The notes below the pieces were generated by a model. The model was not told the origin of the DNA, searched no databases, and saw only the letters and a program-made list of their open reading frames with translations. Below, in pieces: positions 16,940 through 27,351 of a stretch of DNA of 64,000 nucleotides; the stretch's first letter is position 1, and each line of letters opens with the position of its first letter. Position numbers and translations under genes: made by a program. Source of the stretch: Sphingobium sp. (lineage in GTDB: Bacteria > Pseudomonadota > Alphaproteobacteria > Sphingomonadales > Sphingomonadaceae); the NCBI GenBank assembly GCA_023266575.1, contig JAHFPV010000003.1:172308-236307 (forward strand). Reading direction: 5' to 3'.

Positions 16940-17719
16940 TCACGCCTCAGCCAGATTGGTGCCACGCACCGGCACGCCTGCCGCTGCCAGCGCGCGATGC
17001 GCGTCGGCGATCGTGTGCTGCCCGAAATGGAAGATCGACGCCGCCAGCACTGCGCTGGCATGGCCCAATGTCACGCCCTCGACCAGATGGTCCAGCGTCC
17101 CCACGCCGCCGCTGGCGATGACCGGGATCGATACCGCATCGGCAATCGCCCGCGTCAGCGCCAGGTCATAGCCTGCCTTGGTCCCGTCACCATCCATCGA
17201 CGTCACCAGCAATTCGCCCGCACCCAGCTCCGCCAGCCGCAGCGCATGGTCCAGCGCGTCGATCCCGGTGGGCTTGCGTCCGCCATGGGTGAAAATTTCC
17301 CAGCGACCCTCGCCGACCCGCCGCGCATCGACCGATCCCACGATGCACTGGCTGCCAAAGCGATCGGCAATATCCGCCACCAGTTCGGGCCGCGCCACCG
17401 CCGCGCTGTTCACCGCCACCTTGTCCGCCCCGGCCAGCAGCAGCGCGCGCGCATCCTCCGGCGTCCGCACCCCGCCGCCAACGGTCACCGGCATGAAGCA
17501 GACCTCGGCCGTGCGCCGCACCACGTCCAGGATCGTGCCGCGCGCCTCATGCGTCGCGGTAATGTCCAGAAAGCACAGCTCGTCCGCGCCCGCCGCATCA
17601 TAGAGCTTCGCCTGCTCGACCGGATCGCCCGCATCGCGCAGATCGACGAAATTGACGCCCTTGACCACGCGCCCATTGGCCACGTCCAGACAGGGGATGA
17701 CGCGGGTGCGGACGGTCAT
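16940..17719 (-). CDS. hisF: Imidazole glycerol phosphate synthase, cyclase subunit
   Basis: A 259-residue (beta/alpha)8 barrel. It forms imidazole glycerol phosphate and AICAR from PRFAR and ammonia supplied by HisH. The catalytic aspartates are in [15 protein letters not shown] (Asp-12) and [11 protein letters not shown] (Asp-131), and the phosphate-binding loops [13 protein letters not shown] and [11 protein letters not shown] are intact. It sits four bases downstream of hisA. Confidence 0.98.
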   Translation of the reverse strand: MTVRTRVIPCLDVANGRVVKGVNFVDLRDAGDPVEQAKLYDAAGADELCFLDITATHEARGTILDVVRRTAEVCFMPVTVGGGVRTPEDARALLLAGADKVAVNSAAVARPELVADIADRFGSQCIVGSVDARRVGEGRWEIFTHGGRKPTGIDALDHALRLAELGAGELLVTSMDGDGTKAGYDLALTRAIADAVSIPVIASGGVGTLDHLVEGVTLGHASAVLAASIFHFGQHTIADAHRALAAAGVPVRGTNLAEA

Positions 17720-17723
17720 GGCT

Positions 17724-18461
17724 TCACGCCGCCGCCTGCGCCACGGCCAGCGCGACTTTCAGGTCCAGCCGCCCGTCATAGAGCGCCCGTCCGGTTATCA
17801 CGCCCTCAATCCCGTCGTCGGCGTGCAGGCTCAGCACGCGAATGTCGGCAATCCCCGCCACGCCGCCGCTGGCTATCACCGGAATGTCGGTCGCCCGCGC
17901 CAGATCGACGGTCGCCTCGACATTGCAACCTTTCAGCATCCCGTCGCGGCCCACATCGGTAAAGAGCAGGCTGGCGACGCCCGCATCCTCGAACCGGCGC
18001 GCCAGATCGATCACCGGCATGTCCGATTTTTCCGCCCAGCCGTCGGTCGCGACAAAGCCGTCACGCGCATCGACCGCCACGACAATCCCGCCGGGAAAAT
18101 CGCGCGCCGCCAGCTTGACGAAGGCCGGATCTTTCAGCGCCGCCGTGCCGATGACGATGCGCGATACGCCCAGGTCAAACCAGCGCTCCACCGACTCACG
18201 GTTGCGGATGCCCCCGCCCAACTGGACATGGCCCGGAAACGTCTCGACAATCCGCTCGACCGCCGCAGCATTGACCGCATGGCCGGCAAAGCTACCGTCC
18301 AGATCGACGACATGCAGATGCTGCGCGCCCGCCTGCGCGAACAAAGCCGCCTGCGCCGCCGGATCGTCGCCATAGACGGTCGCGCGGTCCATATCCCCCT
18401 CGGCCAGGCGCACGACCTGCCCGTTTTTCAGGTCGATGGCGGGGAAGACGATCAGAGACAT
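17724..18461 (-). CDS. hisA: ProFAR isomerase
   Basis: A 245-residue (beta/alpha)8 barrel that isomerises ProFAR to PRFAR. N-terminal [14 protein letters not shown] carries the catalytic Asp-10. [15 protein letters not shown] carries the second Asp (131). Phosphate loops [11 protein letters not shown] and [11 protein letters not shown] are present. It is separated from hisH by ~109 bases that hold an inverted repeat. Confidence 0.97.
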   Translation of the reverse strand: MSLIVFPAIDLKNGQVVRLAEGDMDRATVYGDDPAAQAALFAQAGAQHLHVVDLDGSFAGHAVNAAAVERIVETFPGHVQLGGGIRNRESVERWFDLGVSRIVIGTAALKDPAFVKLAARDFPGGIVVAVDARDGFVATDGWAEKSDMPVIDLARRFEDAGVASLLFTDVGRDGMLKGCNVEATVDLARATDIPVIASGGVAGIADIRVLSLHADDGIEGVITGRALYDGRLDLKVALAVAQAAA

Positions 18462-18491
18462 GGGCTCACCACAAGATAATCAGCGTGACGT

Positions 18492-18556
18492 GTTCCCGCG
18501 CAGGCGGGAACCCAGTTGAAACGGCGGAACTGGGCTCCCGCCTGCGCGGGAGCACA
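18492..18556. repeat. Inverted repeat inside the his cluster
   Basis: Arms TTCCCGCGCAGGCGGGAACC and GGCTCCCGCCTGCGCGGGAGC, with the inner bases CCAGTT / AACTGG extending the stem. It lies in the hisH-hisA gap and is a different family from the CCGTTCG repeats. It may weaken read-through or stabilise one end of the message (inference). Confidence 0.85.
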
Positions 18557-18570
18557 CAGTGCCAACAGGC

Positions 18571-19188
18571 TCACGGCTTCCACTCCAGAAAGCGCGACAG
18601 GAAGGAAAGGCCATAGCTCTGGCTCTTTTCCGGGTGAAACTGGCAACCGATGATGGTGTCGCGCGCCACCGCCGCGACCAGCGGGCCGCCATGGTCGGTC
18701 ACTGCCGCGACATGCGCCGGATCGGTCGCCTCGAAATGATAGCTGTGCAGGAAATAGGCCTCGCCCCGCTGCAATAGGGGCGGCGCGCCGTTCAGTACGA
18801 CATCGTTCCACCCCATATGCGGCACCTTGATGCTCGCGTCGCCCGGCTGCATCAGCCGCACCGTGCCGCCAATCCAGCCCAGCCCCTCATGCCGCCCGAA
18901 TTCGTCGCCAGCCTCGGCCAGCAATTGCATCCCCACGCAAACGCCCAGAAACGGCACGCCGCGCTTGTGGACGGCCTCGCCCATCGCCTCGACCATGCCG
19001 GGAATCGCCACCAGTGCGTCGCGGCACGCCCGGAACGCGCCTACGCCCGGCAGCACGACCCGGTCGGCCCGTGCCACCACATCGGCGTCCGCAGTGATGA
19101 CGACATCGTCCGCCCCCGCCTTGCGCAGGGCATTATAGACCGAATGCAGATTCCCCGCGCCATAGTCGATCAGGGCGACCCCGCTCAC
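18571..19188 (-). CDS. hisH: Imidazole glycerol phosphate synthase, glutaminase subunit
   Basis: A 205-residue class I glutamine amidotransferase that feeds ammonia to HisF. The triad is visible: Cys-84 in [10 protein letters not shown], and His-185/Glu-187 in CQFHPEKSQ. The oxyanion region [14 protein letters not shown] is present. The start is GTG, overlapping the hisB stop as GTGA, so translation is coupled to hisB. Confidence 0.97.
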   Translation of the reverse strand: MSGVALIDYGAGNLHSVYNALRKAGADDVVITADADVVARADRVVLPGVGAFRACRDALVAIPGMVEAMGEAVHKRGVPFLGVCVGMQLLAEAGDEFGRHEGLGWIGGTVRLMQPGDASIKVPHMGWNDVVLNGAPPLLQRGEAYFLHSYHFEATDPAHVAAVTDHGGPLVAAVARDTIIGCQFHPEKSQSYGLSFLSRFLEWKP

Positions 19189-19772
19189 AACATCCCCTTG
19201 GTCGACGGGATCGCATCCGCCTTGCGCGGGTCGATCTCCACCGCCTGCCGCAGCGCGCGGGCCAGGCCCTTGAACGCGCTTTCGACGATATGGTGGTTAT
19301 TGCTGCCATAGAGAAATTCGATGTGCAGCGTGATGCCGGCGGCCTGCGCGAAGCTGTGGAAGAAATGCTCCACCATCTCCGCGTCCCACTCGCCGATCTT
19401 CTGCACCGTGAAGGGCAATTTGCACACCAGCCAGGGCCGCCCGGAAATGTCGAGCGCCACCCGCGTCAGCGTCTCGTCCATCGGCGAATAGACCGATCCG
19501 TATCGCGAAATGCCGCGCTTGTCGCCCAGCGCCTTGGCCACCGCCTCGCCAATGGCGATCGCGGTGTCCTCGGTCGTGTGATGCTGGTCGATATGCAGGT
19601 CGCCGACCGTCTTGACGGTCATGTCGATCAGCGAGTGCCGCGACAATTGCTCGATCATATGGTCGAGGAATCCGATGCCCGTCGACACCGTATAAAGACC
19701 CGTGCCGTCAAGGTTGACGGTTACGTCGATCTGGGTTTCCGCCGTGTTGCGGTGAATCTCGGCCGTGCGCAT
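19185..19772 (-). CDS. hisB: Imidazoleglycerol-phosphate dehydratase
   Basis: A 195-residue monofunctional dehydratase (no phosphatase domain) for the sixth step of histidine synthesis. Manganese-binding repeats are seen as [16 protein letters not shown] and [16 protein letters not shown], and [13 protein letters not shown] is also typical. The ATG at 19772 gives the standard start [13 protein letters not shown]; an upstream in-frame ATG adds a non-conserved leader. First gene of hisBHAFE; hisG, hisD, hisC and hisI are not nearby. Confidence 0.97.
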   Translation of the reverse strand: MRTAEIHRNTAETQIDVTVNLDGTGLYTVSTGIGFLDHMIEQLSRHSLIDMTVKTVGDLHIDQHHTTEDTAIAIGEAVAKALGDKRGISRYGSVYSPMDETLTRVALDISGRPWLVCKLPFTVQKIGEWDAEMVEHFFHSFAQAAGITLHIEFLYGSNNHHIVESAFKGLARALRQAVEIDPRKADAIPSTKGML

Positions 19773-19882
19773 GGTGGCCCTATAGCGCGTGCCGCCCATC
19801 TTGCAATCTGGTCCTGCAATGCGGGCCATCCAAACCGGCAGGGGGGTTGACCCCCTGTTTCGCGCCGTTAGGACATTGGCCC

Positions 19883-20359
19883 ATGAGCGATGACCTGCCC
19901 GACAGCCTGATTCCCTATGACGAAATCGTGCAGGAAGCCCTGCGCGCCGTCGTCGGCCGCGTGTTGGGAGAGGTGCAGGCCAGCGGCGGCCTGCCCGGCA
20001 GCCACCATTTCTACATCACCTTCAAGACCCAGGCGCCCGGCGTCGACATCCCCAAGCGGCTGATCGAGCGCTTCCCGGACGAAATGACCATCGTCCTTCA
20101 GAATAAATATTGGGACCTGAAAGTCAGCGACCATCATTTCGAAGTCAGCCTGACCTTCAACCAGGTCGCCGCCCACCTCAGCATCCCCTTCGCCGCCATC
20201 ACCGCGTTCGTGGACCCCGCCGTCAACTTTGCGCTGCAATTCCAGGTGGCGGGCGACGCATTGCCCGAACCCCATGACGAAGCGGAGAATGACGGCCCGC
20301 AGGTGGTGGCGGAGGATGGCTCCAACGTGGTGACAGTGGACTTCGGCAAGAAGAAGTAG
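19883..20359 (+). CDS. sspB: SspB-family ClpXP adaptor
   Basis: A 158-residue protein of the alphaproteobacterial SspB type, which delivers ssrA-tagged proteins to ClpXP. Seen: the N-terminal [48 protein letters not shown] and a C-terminal acidic tail ending [10 protein letters not shown], the conserved ClpX-binding tail (family knowledge). The ATG at 19883 begins the conserved part; the earlier in-frame ATG is not supported. Divergent from hisB. Confidence 0.9.
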   Translation: MSDDLPDSLIPYDEIVQEALRAVVGRVLGEVQASGGLPGSHHFYITFKTQAPGVDIPKRLIERFPDEMTIVLQNKYWDLKVSDHHFEVSLTFNQVAAHLSIPFAAITAFVDPAVNFALQFQVAGDALPEPHDEAENDGPQVVAEDGSNVVTVDFGKKK

Positions 20360-20410
20360 GTGCGAGCGGCGGTTAGGCCGCGCCTATTCGCACTAACCGT
20401 CCTCCCCCTT

Positions 20411-20483
20411 CGTCATCCCGGACTTGATCCGGGATCCAGAGTGGCGCTTACGACCCTGGATCCTGACGTTCGTCAGGATGACG
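20411..20483. repeat. Inverted repeat, CGTCATCCCGGA family
   Basis: The left stem CGGACTTGATCCGG lies beside GTCATCC, and the right half ends CGTTCGTCAGGATGAC. The outer GTCATCC and GGATGAC pair. It directly precedes a stretch whose base composition is lower in GC than the surrounding genes. Confidence 0.7.
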
Positions 20484-20620
20484 GCTTGTCATTGGCGGGC
20501 AACGGCCATTTTTTGCCGTTCAGGTTGGAAATTTCTTTGCCCACTAGCGGACATTGTTATCGGCGGGCTATCCCCTGTTTTCGGCTTTGCCATCAGAATG
20601 GGGAATGGAGTTCGAAAGGC

Positions 20621-20779
20621 TTGAACAGCCAGCCTCTTTGGGTCCGCTTGGCTACTATCGTGATTCTTTTGGTCGCTGCGGGCTACGCTTTATCAGCAAA
20701 TCACCCCTTGGTAGGGTTGATGCTTGGCATCGCAGCCGTGGCCATCGGGGTAACTCCGAAGCCGCCACGATCCAGCTAA
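20621..20779 (+). CDS. Possible short membrane protein
   Basis: A tentative 52-residue reading frame from TTG (20621), with GGAG ten bases upstream. It encodes one clear hydrophobic segment (ATIVILLVAAGYALSA) and a second weaker one (GLMLGIAAVAIGV). It is reported only because the hydrophobic pattern is clean. It lies in the odd-composition patch just before the lipoprotein gene, and could be chance or a decayed gene. Confidence 0.3.
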   Translation: MNSQPLWVRLATIVILLVAAGYALSANHPLVGLMLGIAAVAIGVTPKPPRSS

Positions 20780-20835
20780 CGGCTGACGGCAACCGACCAC
20801 TTGCTGTCCCACTCATGCTGCGGCACCATCCTCAC

Positions 20836-21276
20836 ATGCAGACGTTAAACAAAAAGCTTGCGATGATTGTTGTGGCAACATCTGCAACGCTATTGACGTC
20901 TTGTTCGCCTAATCCAATCGAAATTCATGCGTGCCTCATCGGGAAAAATCTCGCTTTTCAGGTGGAGAATACACGCGGTTGGTTCTCAGATAGCGTTGCC
21001 CGACCTTGGAGCGTGTCTGTCTTTGAATATCGAACCAGACTGGCTTGGGAAACGAAAGTGCCCTACGGCTTGGCAGACAATCGGGAACATACATATCAGC
21101 CGCAGCGAAGCATTATTCTTTACGGTGATCGGTATGTTGGTTGGGAAATCCAACAGGAAGCTCAACCGCTGATCAGAGGAAAGAACTACATCGTGACGAT
21201 TTGGTCTGACGGCGGTCAAGGCCACCTGGACATGATTTACGGCACCAAGCTTCCTTCATGTCCCAACGGCAGCTAA
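20836..21276 (+). CDS. Lipoprotein of unknown function in a lower-GC patch
   Basis: About 146 residues. The ATG at 20836 gives a lipoprotein signal (LAMIVVATSATLLTSC, lipobox LTSC, Cys near residue 22); an ATG at 20815 is possible. The mature part has SVSVFEYRTRLAWETKVPYG and IILYGDRYVGWEI, suggesting a small beta-rich domain. No family recognised. One counted 60-base line (21001-21060) is 50% GC, below the ~65-70% of neighbouring genes, consistent with acquisition by transfer. Confidence 0.55.
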   Translation: MQTLNKKLAMIVVATSATLLTSCSPNPIEIHACLIGKNLAFQVENTRGWFSDSVARPWSVSVFEYRTRLAWETKVPYGLADNREHTYQPQRSIILYGDRYVGWEIQQEAQPLIRGKNYIVTIWSDGGQGHLDMIYGTKLPSCPNGS

Positions 21277-21329
21277 AGCCCTTAAGCATCCAAAAGCCGA
21301 CAGTCCGCTAGCCACCCAAATCAGCCACC

Positions 21330-21629
21330 CTATCCCGGCCAAACATCATCCCGCCAGTCACGCGACGTATGGATGACGCGCAGAATCGTCACCACCGCAT
21401 CATTCTCACTCAGGGCATAGGCAACGACATAGGGCAGGCGGGCGACGGATTTCTCGTAAGTGCCTGCGACGCGCCCCATGTGGCCGGTCGCAAATGCGCT
21501 CAGGCCGTCGCCGACCTCTCGAATCCGCTTGGCAACTCTGCGCGCGGCGGCAGGATTGTCCCTCGCAATGTGGACAGCCTGCTGTTCAAGATCGGCCAGC
21601 GCATCGTTCGACCAAAATACACGCTTCAT
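21330..21629 (-). CDS. ParE/RelE-family toxin
   Basis: A 99-residue protein of the RelE/ParE toxin fold: VFWSNDALADLEQQAVHIA at the start, a central AARRVAKRIREVGDGL helix pair and the C-terminal VVTILRVIHTSRDW, where the R-VIH motif is typical. ParE toxins poison gyrase and RelE toxins cleave mRNA; the sequence alone does not decide. The start overlaps the antitoxin stop (ATGA), antitoxin first. Confidence 0.88.
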   Translation of the reverse strand: MKRVFWSNDALADLEQQAVHIARDNPAAARRVAKRIREVGDGLSAFATGHMGRVAGTYEKSVARLPYVVAYALSENDAVVTILRVIHTSRDWRDDVWPG

Positions 21630-21886
21630 GCGGGATCAGGGCTGGCCGCCGCGATCGCAGCGTCAATCCGCGCCATCGCCTCGTCATGCGGGGTGACCCG
21701 ACCGGCCTTCATGTCGGCCAGACCGCGCTGGATGCCCTCGATGATCTGCAATTCCCGATTCACATAGGCTTCGACTGCTTGCGCTGCGAGATAGGAGCGG
21801 GTGCGGCGCGTGTCCTGCGCCAACCGGCCGAGCTTTTCCTTGAGCGCGGGCGTCACCCGGATCGTCATCGTCGTGCTCGCGCTCAT
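21626..21886 (-). CDS. CopG-family ribbon-helix-helix antitoxin
   Basis: An 86-residue protein. The N-terminal TMTIRVTPALKEKLGRLA is a ribbon-helix-helix DNA-binding unit. The C-terminal half (QIIEGIQRGLADMKAGRVTP) is the usual toxin-wrapping helix with GRVTPHDEAM. The ATG at 21886 is preceded by AAAGGA; the earlier in-frame ATG would add 12 residues before the ribbon. It forms a coupled operon with the ParE-like toxin and is expected to autoregulate through the repeats at 21898-21920. Confidence 0.88.
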   Translation of the reverse strand: MSASTTMTIRVTPALKEKLGRLAQDTRRTRSYLAAQAVEAYVNRELQIIEGIQRGLADMKAGRVTPHDEAMARIDAAIAAASPDPA

Positions 21887-21897
21887 GGTCCGTCCTT

Positions 21898-21920
21898 TTG
21901 TAACCTGTATACCTTGTAAC
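21898..21920 (-). promoter_or_regulatory. Candidate operator of the toxin-antitoxin operon
   Basis: Two copies of TTGTAAC (21898-21904 and 21914-21920) are 16 bases apart and flank the palindrome GTATAC, 12 to 34 bases before the antitoxin start. Paired short repeats are what ribbon-helix-helix repressors usually bind. The site assignment is inferred. Confidence 0.5.
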
Positions 21921-22147
21921 ACAGGCGCTCACATCGTCGCCATCCTGCAATTCCCGCTGTCCTACATCGCCACCCGGCGCTAACTCTCCATATGCGACAT
22001 GGGCGAACTTAGCGAAGTTTCACACGCCATCCCCTCCAACCAACCCGCCCCTGTCACCGCTCTGCCTGTAACCCCTTGGATTTCATCCCCATCACCCTAA
22101 ATCAGTATCAGATTTGCGAATGGTTCTTAACTGAAAGGCGCCCCCAA

Positions 22148-23533
22148 ATGCCCGCAACCCGCACCGAAACCGACAGTATCGGCGCCATAGAGGTGCCAGC
22201 AGACGCCTATTGGGGTGCGCAGACGCAGCGGAGCATCGAGAATTTCCCGTTCGACTCGACAGAGCGGATGCCGATCGGCATCGTCCATGCGCTGGCCATC
22301 GTGAAGCAGGCGGCTGCGCGGGTGAACCGCCAGCACAGGCTGGACGCCACCCAAGCCGACGCGATCGAAACCGCTGCCGCTGCGGTGGCGGCTGGCCATC
22401 ATGACGACCAGTTCCCCCTCGTTATCTGGCAGACGGGCAGCGGCACCCAGACCAATATGAACGTCAATGAAGTGATCGCCGGCATCGCCAATGAAGCGCT
22501 CACCGGCACGCGCGGCGGCAAGCATCCGGTGCATCCCAATGACGGTGTGAATTTGGGCCAATCGTCCAACGACAGCTTCCCGACCGCGCTCCACATCGCC
22601 GCCGCGCTGGCGGTCACCAACGCGCTGTTCCCGGCGCTCGACCGGCTCCACGCCGCGCTCGACGCGAAGGCGAAGGCATGGGACCATATCGTCAAGATCG
22701 GTCGCACCCATTTGCAGGACGCGACGCCGCTGACGCTGGGGCAGGAATTTTCCGGCTATACGCATCAGGTCTATCGCAGCCGCAAGCGCATCGAGCCTGC
22801 AGTCATGCACGGCATGATGGCGCTGGCGCAGGGCGGCACGGCGGTCGGCACGGGTCTCAATGCGCCGGAAGGCTTTGATATTGCGATCGCGGCGGAAATC
22901 GCCGCCATCACCGGCCTGCCGTTCCGCACCGCCGACAATAAATTCGAGGCGCTGGCATCCAACGATCCGCTGGTCCACCTCTCCTCGACCCTCGCCACGC
23001 TGGCCGTTGCGCTCACCAAGATCGCCAATGACATCCGCCTGCTCGGCTCCGGCCCGCGCTCTGGCCTTGGCGAACTGGACCTGCCCGCCAATGAACCGGG
23101 CAGCTCTATCATGCCGGGAAAGGTCAACCCGACCCAGTGCGAAATGCTGACCATGGTCGCCGCCCAGGTCATCGGCAATCATCAGGCGGTGACGGTGGGC
23201 GGGATGCAGGGCCATCTGGAACTTAATGTGTTCAAGCCGATGATCGGCGCGGCGGTGCTGCGCTCGATCCATCTGCTGAGCGTCGGCATGGACAGTTTCG
23301 CGGAACGCTGTGTCGAGGGGCTGGAGGCGAACGAGCCGCGCATCGCCGAGCTGGTCGATCGATCGCTGATGCTGGTCACTGCGCTCGCCCCGGCGATCGG
23401 CTATGACAATGCCGCCGCCATCGCCAAGCACGCGCACAAGACCGGCCAGACGCTGAAAGCTGCGGGACTCGAACTGGGGCTGGTGGATGCGGCGACCTTC
23501 GACGCGCTGGTGCGGCCGGAAAATATGACATGA
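22148..23533 (+). CDS. fumC: Fumarate hydratase, class II
   Basis: A 461-residue TCA-cycle enzyme that interconverts fumarate and malate; heat-stable, iron-free class. Signatures: the superfamily motif [15 protein letters not shown], the active-site region [16 protein letters not shown] and the His of [16 protein letters not shown]. The ATG at 22148 begins the conserved region [16 protein letters not shown]. The gene is a single cistron with at least 180 bases of upstream DNA. Confidence 0.97.
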   Translation: MPATRTETDSIGAIEVPADAYWGAQTQRSIENFPFDSTERMPIGIVHALAIVKQAAARVNRQHRLDATQADAIETAAAAVAAGHHDDQFPLVIWQTGSGTQTNMNVNEVIAGIANEALTGTRGGKHPVHPNDGVNLGQSSNDSFPTALHIAAALAVTNALFPALDRLHAALDAKAKAWDHIVKIGRTHLQDATPLTLGQEFSGYTHQVYRSRKRIEPAVMHGMMALAQGGTAVGTGLNAPEGFDIAIAAEIAAITGLPFRTADNKFEALASNDPLVHLSSTLATLAVALTKIANDIRLLGSGPRSGLGELDLPANEPGSSIMPGKVNPTQCEMLTMVAAQVIGNHQAVTVGGMQGHLELNVFKPMIGAAVLRSIHLLSVGMDSFAERCVEGLEANEPRIAELVDRSLMLVTALAPAIGYDNAAAIAKHAHKTGQTLKAAGLELGLVDAATFDALVRPENMT

Positions 23534-23582
23534 TCCACATCAGCATGGCGGAACCGCGCGCCGTTCGATACATTGAGCCAGT

Positions 23583-23927
23583 ATGAAAAAGCCCTTCGCC
23601 CCCAAAGCCCCGCTCGTTACCGTCACCGCCCCCAAAAAGGCCAGCCTGCTGCGCAAGGCTGCCCGTATCGGCGCGACCGTGGTGGCCGCCCGCGTCGCTG
23701 CGGACACGGGCAAGAAGGGCGTCGTCGGCCTGATCGCAGGCATGGGCGTCAAGCGCCTCATCATGCGCTTCCCCGCTGGCGCGCTGTTCGTGACCGGCGC
23801 CTATATGGCGGGCAAAATGTATGAGGCGAAGCGCGAGGTCGACCGCAAGCGCGCGATCAAGGCGCTGCCTGATTTGAGCAAGGAGCCGGTCCCGATCGAC
23901 GCCGCGCGCAAGGCCCGCAAACTCTAA
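23583..23927 (+). CDS. Small basic protein with possible membrane segment
   Basis: A 114-residue Lys/Arg/Ala-rich protein. The N-terminus is basic ([20 protein letters not shown]). The middle ([20 protein letters not shown]) and [13 protein letters not shown] are moderately hydrophobic. No family recognised; similar short proteins follow fumC in related bacteria (weak recollection). It overlaps the convergent DUF2585 gene by four bases. Confidence 0.65.
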   Translation: MKKPFAPKAPLVTVTAPKKASLLRKAARIGATVVAARVAADTGKKGVVGLIAGMGVKRLIMRFPAGALFVTGAYMAGKMYEAKREVDRKRAIKALPDLSKEPVPIDAARKARKL

Positions 23928-24493
23928 AGCGCGGCCTGCCAGTCGCGGACGGCGTCCACCGGAAAGGTCAGCATCAGCACATTGAGCGTCAGATTGTCCC
24001 TGATGACCGCCAGCGCCAGCAATTCGAACCCGATCGCGACCGCCACCGACAGCCAGACCGGCGCGCGCGACGCGAACAGAAAGCCCAGCGTCATCATGCC
24101 GATGTCGCTCATCGAATTGAGGACAGAGTCGCCACTATAGCCCAGCGCAATCGTCGCGGTCCGGTATCGGTCGATGATGATCGGTGAATTCTCCAATATC
24201 TCCCAAGCCGATTCGACCGCCACAGCCAGCGCGAGCCGCACCCCGACCGGACGCCGCCGCAACAGCCAGAGGGTGGCGGGGTAAAAGAGCAGCCCATGGA
24301 TGACATGGCTCAGACTATACCAGTCCGCGATATGCTGGCTGTTGCCGCTGTCGAGCGCCCCGTGCCACAGCTCGATCCGGCCACAAGTGCAGATTGGCGG
24401 CCGGTCCATCAGCAACAGGATGGCGCAGGTCACCAGCGCGATTAGCCCTGCGGCGATCAGACCCCGGCGATGGACCATCTGCCTGTGCCGCAT
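23924..24493 (-). CDS. DUF2585/UPF0314 membrane protein
   Basis: About 189 residues with four or five transmembrane helices. The family signature is visible as [42 protein letters not shown] and [16 protein letters not shown]. Function unknown. The ATG at 24493 has GAGGGGG nine bases upstream; the ATG at 24478 is the alternative. Divergent from gmk, with about 50 bases between the starts. Confidence 0.88.
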   Translation of the reverse strand: MRHRQMVHRRGLIAAGLIALVTCAILLLMDRPPICTCGRIELWHGALDSGNSQHIADWYSLSHVIHGLLFYPATLWLLRRRPVGVRLALAVAVESAWEILENSPIIIDRYRTATIALGYSGDSVLNSMSDIGMMTLGFLFASRAPVWLSVAVAIGFELLALAVIRDNLTLNVLMLTFPVDAVRDWQAAL

Positions 24494-24544
24494 CCCGCCA
24501 TTTCCCCCTCTTGCAAAAGCCCGCTTCAAGCGGCACTAGCGGCC

Positions 24545-25210
24545 ATGGCCGACACTATCCCGATCGAGACCCCCGACTTCAAGCGACGCGGCGTCCTCTT
24601 CGTTCTTTCCTCGCCGTCTGGCGCGGGAAAGTCCACCATCGCGCGCAAGCTGCTCGCGGCCGAGCCGGATATGTCCATGTCAGTGTCGGCGACCACCCGG
24701 CCGATGCGGCCAGGCGAAGTCGACGGCAAGGATTATCATTTCGTCGATCTGCCGGAATTCCGCCGCATGACCGCGGACCAGGAATTTCTGGAATGGGCGC
24801 ATGTATTCGGCCAGCGCTACGGCACCCCCCGCGCACCGGTGGAAGCGATGCTCAAGAGCGGGCAGGACGTCTTGTTCGACATTGACTGGCAGGGCGCGCA
24901 GCAATTGCACCAGATCGCCGGGGGCGACGTGGTGCGGGTGTTCATCCTGCCGCCGTCGATGGAGGAACTGGAACGCCGTCTGCGCGGCCGCGCGACCGAT
25001 AGCGACGAAGTCATTGACGGCCGCATGGCCCGCGCAGCGGGCGAAATCGCGCATTGGGACGGCTATGATTATGTGCTGTGCAATGTCGATGCCGACGATT
25101 GTTTCAGCCGGGTGCAGACCATCCTCCACGCCGAACGGATGAAGCGCAGCCGCCAGACCGGTCTTATTGGTTTCATCCGCAAACTGGGCCGTTATCACCA
25201 GGAAGATTGA
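24545..25210 (+). CDS. gmk: Guanylate kinase
   Basis: A 221-residue enzyme that phosphorylates GMP to GDP with ATP. P-loop SSPSGAGKST at about 22-31, GMP-binding TRPMRPGEVDGKDYHF, and FDIDWQGAQQL are all present. The ATG at 24545 gives the typical short N-terminus; an earlier in-frame ATG is inside the DUF2585 leader. Confidence 0.97.
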   Translation: MADTIPIETPDFKRRGVLFVLSSPSGAGKSTIARKLLAAEPDMSMSVSATTRPMRPGEVDGKDYHFVDLPEFRRMTADQEFLEWAHVFGQRYGTPRAPVEAMLKSGQDVLFDIDWQGAQQLHQIAGGDVVRVFILPPSMEELERRLRGRATDSDEVIDGRMARAAGEIAHWDGYDYVLCNVDADDCFSRVQTILHAERMKRSRQTGLIGFIRKLGRYHQED

Positions 25211-25216
25211 GGGCGA

Positions 25217-26296
25217 TCAGTCGCCAAAGCCTGCGGGATCGGCCCAGTCGGGATGGACCCAGGCCATCGCCTTGAACAGGCTGCCCATGGCGTTGGCATC
25301 GGTCAGCCGGGCGCGGGCGGCCTCCACTTCGGCGGCGCGGGCCGGGCTGGTGCGGGCCAGCTGATCCGCGCGGGCGTCGATGCCCAATTCGCGCAGATAC
25401 GCCCCCTGATCGACTGGCCCCGACACCCGCAACCCCGCCTGCCGCGCCATATTGCCGATCATGGTGAAATCGACATGGGTGGTGAGGTCCACTTCGCCCG
25501 GATCGGCAAACGGATCGGCAAAGGCGTGGGCCTTGACTGCTTGCAGCGTGTCGCCCAGCAGCGGCCCGGCATAGCCATAATCGATGATGATCGCCGCGCC
25601 GCCCTGTTTGGCGATCCGCTGTGCCAGTGCATAGGCGATGCCTGCCCCCACGATCGGCGTCTCGATGATCGCCCCGTCCTGCGCTTGCGCGGCGATTGGC
25701 GGCAGGCCCGATTCGATGCGGCGATAGCCGGGGACGGCCATGAAGCGCCCTTCCTGTTCGCGCCGGATGACGACCCGCTCACGCCATTCCTCGCCAACGC
25801 GGATACACTGGCGCACCGGCAGCGCGTCGAAAAATTCATTGGCGACGATCAGCAACGGCCCTTCGGTGGGCAGGCTTTCGATGCTGTCATGATGGGTGAC
25901 ATGGGGGAGCAGAGCGCGCTGCCGTTCGCGCAGGGTGGGGCTGGTTTCGACGAAATGGATGCGCGGCGCGAGCGCGGCGCTTTCCATCGCGCGCAGCGCG
26001 TCAGCCGCCAGCGTCCCGCGTCCCGGTCCCAACTCGGTATAAAGCGGCCCCGGCTTCCGACCCGACCGCATCCAGATGTCCGCCAGGCACAGCCCCACCA
26101 GTTCGCCGAACATCTGGCTGATTTCCGGCGCGGTGGTAAAGTCGCCATCCGCGCCGAGCGGATCGCGGGTGGCGTAATAATGCTGGTTCGCCTCGGCCAT
26201 ATAGTGGGCAACCGAGATCGGCCCGCCCGCCGCGATCTGGCGCGAGAGCCGTTCGGCGAGGCTCAGAGGTTCAGCTGACACTCGCGCTTCCGGCAA
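25217..26296 (-). CDS. MidA/NDUFAF7-family protein arginine methyltransferase
   Basis: A 359-residue SAM-dependent methyltransferase of the family that includes NDUFAF7, which methylates a complex I subunit in mitochondria. Seen: [35 protein letters not shown] and the SAM motif [15 protein letters not shown]. The ATG start overlaps the end of lgt by 26 bases; GTG at 26281 is an alternative. The gene is translated after lgt in one minus-strand unit. A role in respiratory complex I assembly is inferred. Confidence 0.9.
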   Translation of the reverse strand: MPEARVSAEPLSLAERLSRQIAAGGPISVAHYMAEANQHYYATRDPLGADGDFTTAPEISQMFGELVGLCLADIWMRSGRKPGPLYTELGPGRGTLAADALRAMESAALAPRIHFVETSPTLRERQRALLPHVTHHDSIESLPTEGPLLIVANEFFDALPVRQCIRVGEEWRERVVIRREQEGRFMAVPGYRRIESGLPPIAAQAQDGAIIETPIVGAGIAYALAQRIAKQGGAAIIIDYGYAGPLLGDTLQAVKAHAFADPFADPGEVDLTTHVDFTMIGNMARQAGLRVSGPVDQGAYLRELGIDARADQLARTSPARAAEVEAARARLTDANAMGSLFKAMAWVHPDWADPAGFGD

Positions 26297-27137
26297 TCGG
26301 TTCCACCCGCACGCGACGCCCCTTCGACGTCGCGATCAGATAGAGGCCGCCCAGGATCATCGGCACGCACAGCCACTGGCCCATATGCAGACCGGTGCGG
26401 GCGGCGAACTCCATCAATTGTGCGTCCGCTTCCCGCACATATTCGACGCCGAAGCGAAACACGCCATAACCCAGCAGGAACAGCCCGACGAGCATCCCCG
26501 GCTGATAACGGGCGCGGGTGCGCCAGAAGGCGAAGGCCAGGATGGCGAAAAGGACAAGCCCTTCCAATGCAGCTTCATAGAGCTGGCTGGGATGCCGCGC
26601 GAACGGTCCGCCGGTCGGGAAGATGATGCCCCACGGCAGATCGGTTTCCTTGCCCCACAATTCGCCATTCACGAAATTGGCAAGGCGACCGAAGAACAGG
26701 CCGAAGGGGACGGTGCAGGCGACATAATCGTGGATGCGCAGCCAGCTGAGCTTCTCCTTGCGCGCCATATAGAGGATGCCGAGCGATACGCCCGCCGCGC
26801 CGCCATGGAAGGACATGCCGCCATTCCACAACTTGAAGATATCGAGCGGGTTGTTCAATATTTCGGGCTGGTAGAAGATGACATAGGCCAGCCTCCCGCC
26901 GATGATGATGCCCAGCGTCGCATAGAAGATCATGTCGTCGGCATGGCGGCGACCCATCGGCGATCCTGGCTGGGCGATCAGCTTGAGCAGATACCAGTAG
27001 CCGATCAATATGCCCGCCAGATAGGCGAGGCTATACCATTTCAGCGTGAAGAAGCCCAGGTCCAGCGCCACCGGGCCGACGCCCAGATCGTCAAAACGGA
27101 TCGCACCCGAAGCGGCAGCGGCAAGGTCCAGGATCAA
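26271..27137 (-). CDS. lgt: Prolipoprotein diacylglyceryl transferase
   Basis: A 288-residue inner-membrane enzyme with seven predicted helices. It attaches diacylglycerol to the lipobox Cys of prolipoproteins, such as the several encoded in this window. The Lgt signature [17 protein letters not shown] and the conserved [15 protein letters not shown] are intact. First gene of a two-gene unit with the MidA-like methyltransferase. Confidence 0.96.
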   Translation of the reverse strand: MILDLAAAASGAIRFDDLGVGPVALDLGFFTLKWYSLAYLAGILIGYWYLLKLIAQPGSPMGRRHADDMIFYATLGIIIGGRLAYVIFYQPEILNNPLDIFKLWNGGMSFHGGAAGVSLGILYMARKEKLSWLRIHDYVACTVPFGLFFGRLANFVNGELWGKETDLPWGIIFPTGGPFARHPSQLYEAALEGLVLFAILAFAFWRTRARYQPGMLVGLFLLGYGVFRFGVEYVREADAQLMEFAARTGLHMGQWLCVPMILGGLYLIATSKGRRVRVEPIAGSASVS

Positions 27138-27351
27138 ATCGGCTTCCTCTTGGCAATAGGAGTGTGGCCATAGAACAGGCGGGCGGGAAGATGAAGGGGA
27201 GTGGCCAGGAAAAAGGTCTCTCCGCAGCGCGGCTCCCGATTTGGATCGTCGGTCGGGGCGCGCGCCTTGCGCATTGGCGCTTATCTGCTTAAGCAGGTTC
27301 CCAAGTTCCGGTCCCGCTTTGGGGCTGGCGATATGTGAAGCGAGTTACGGC

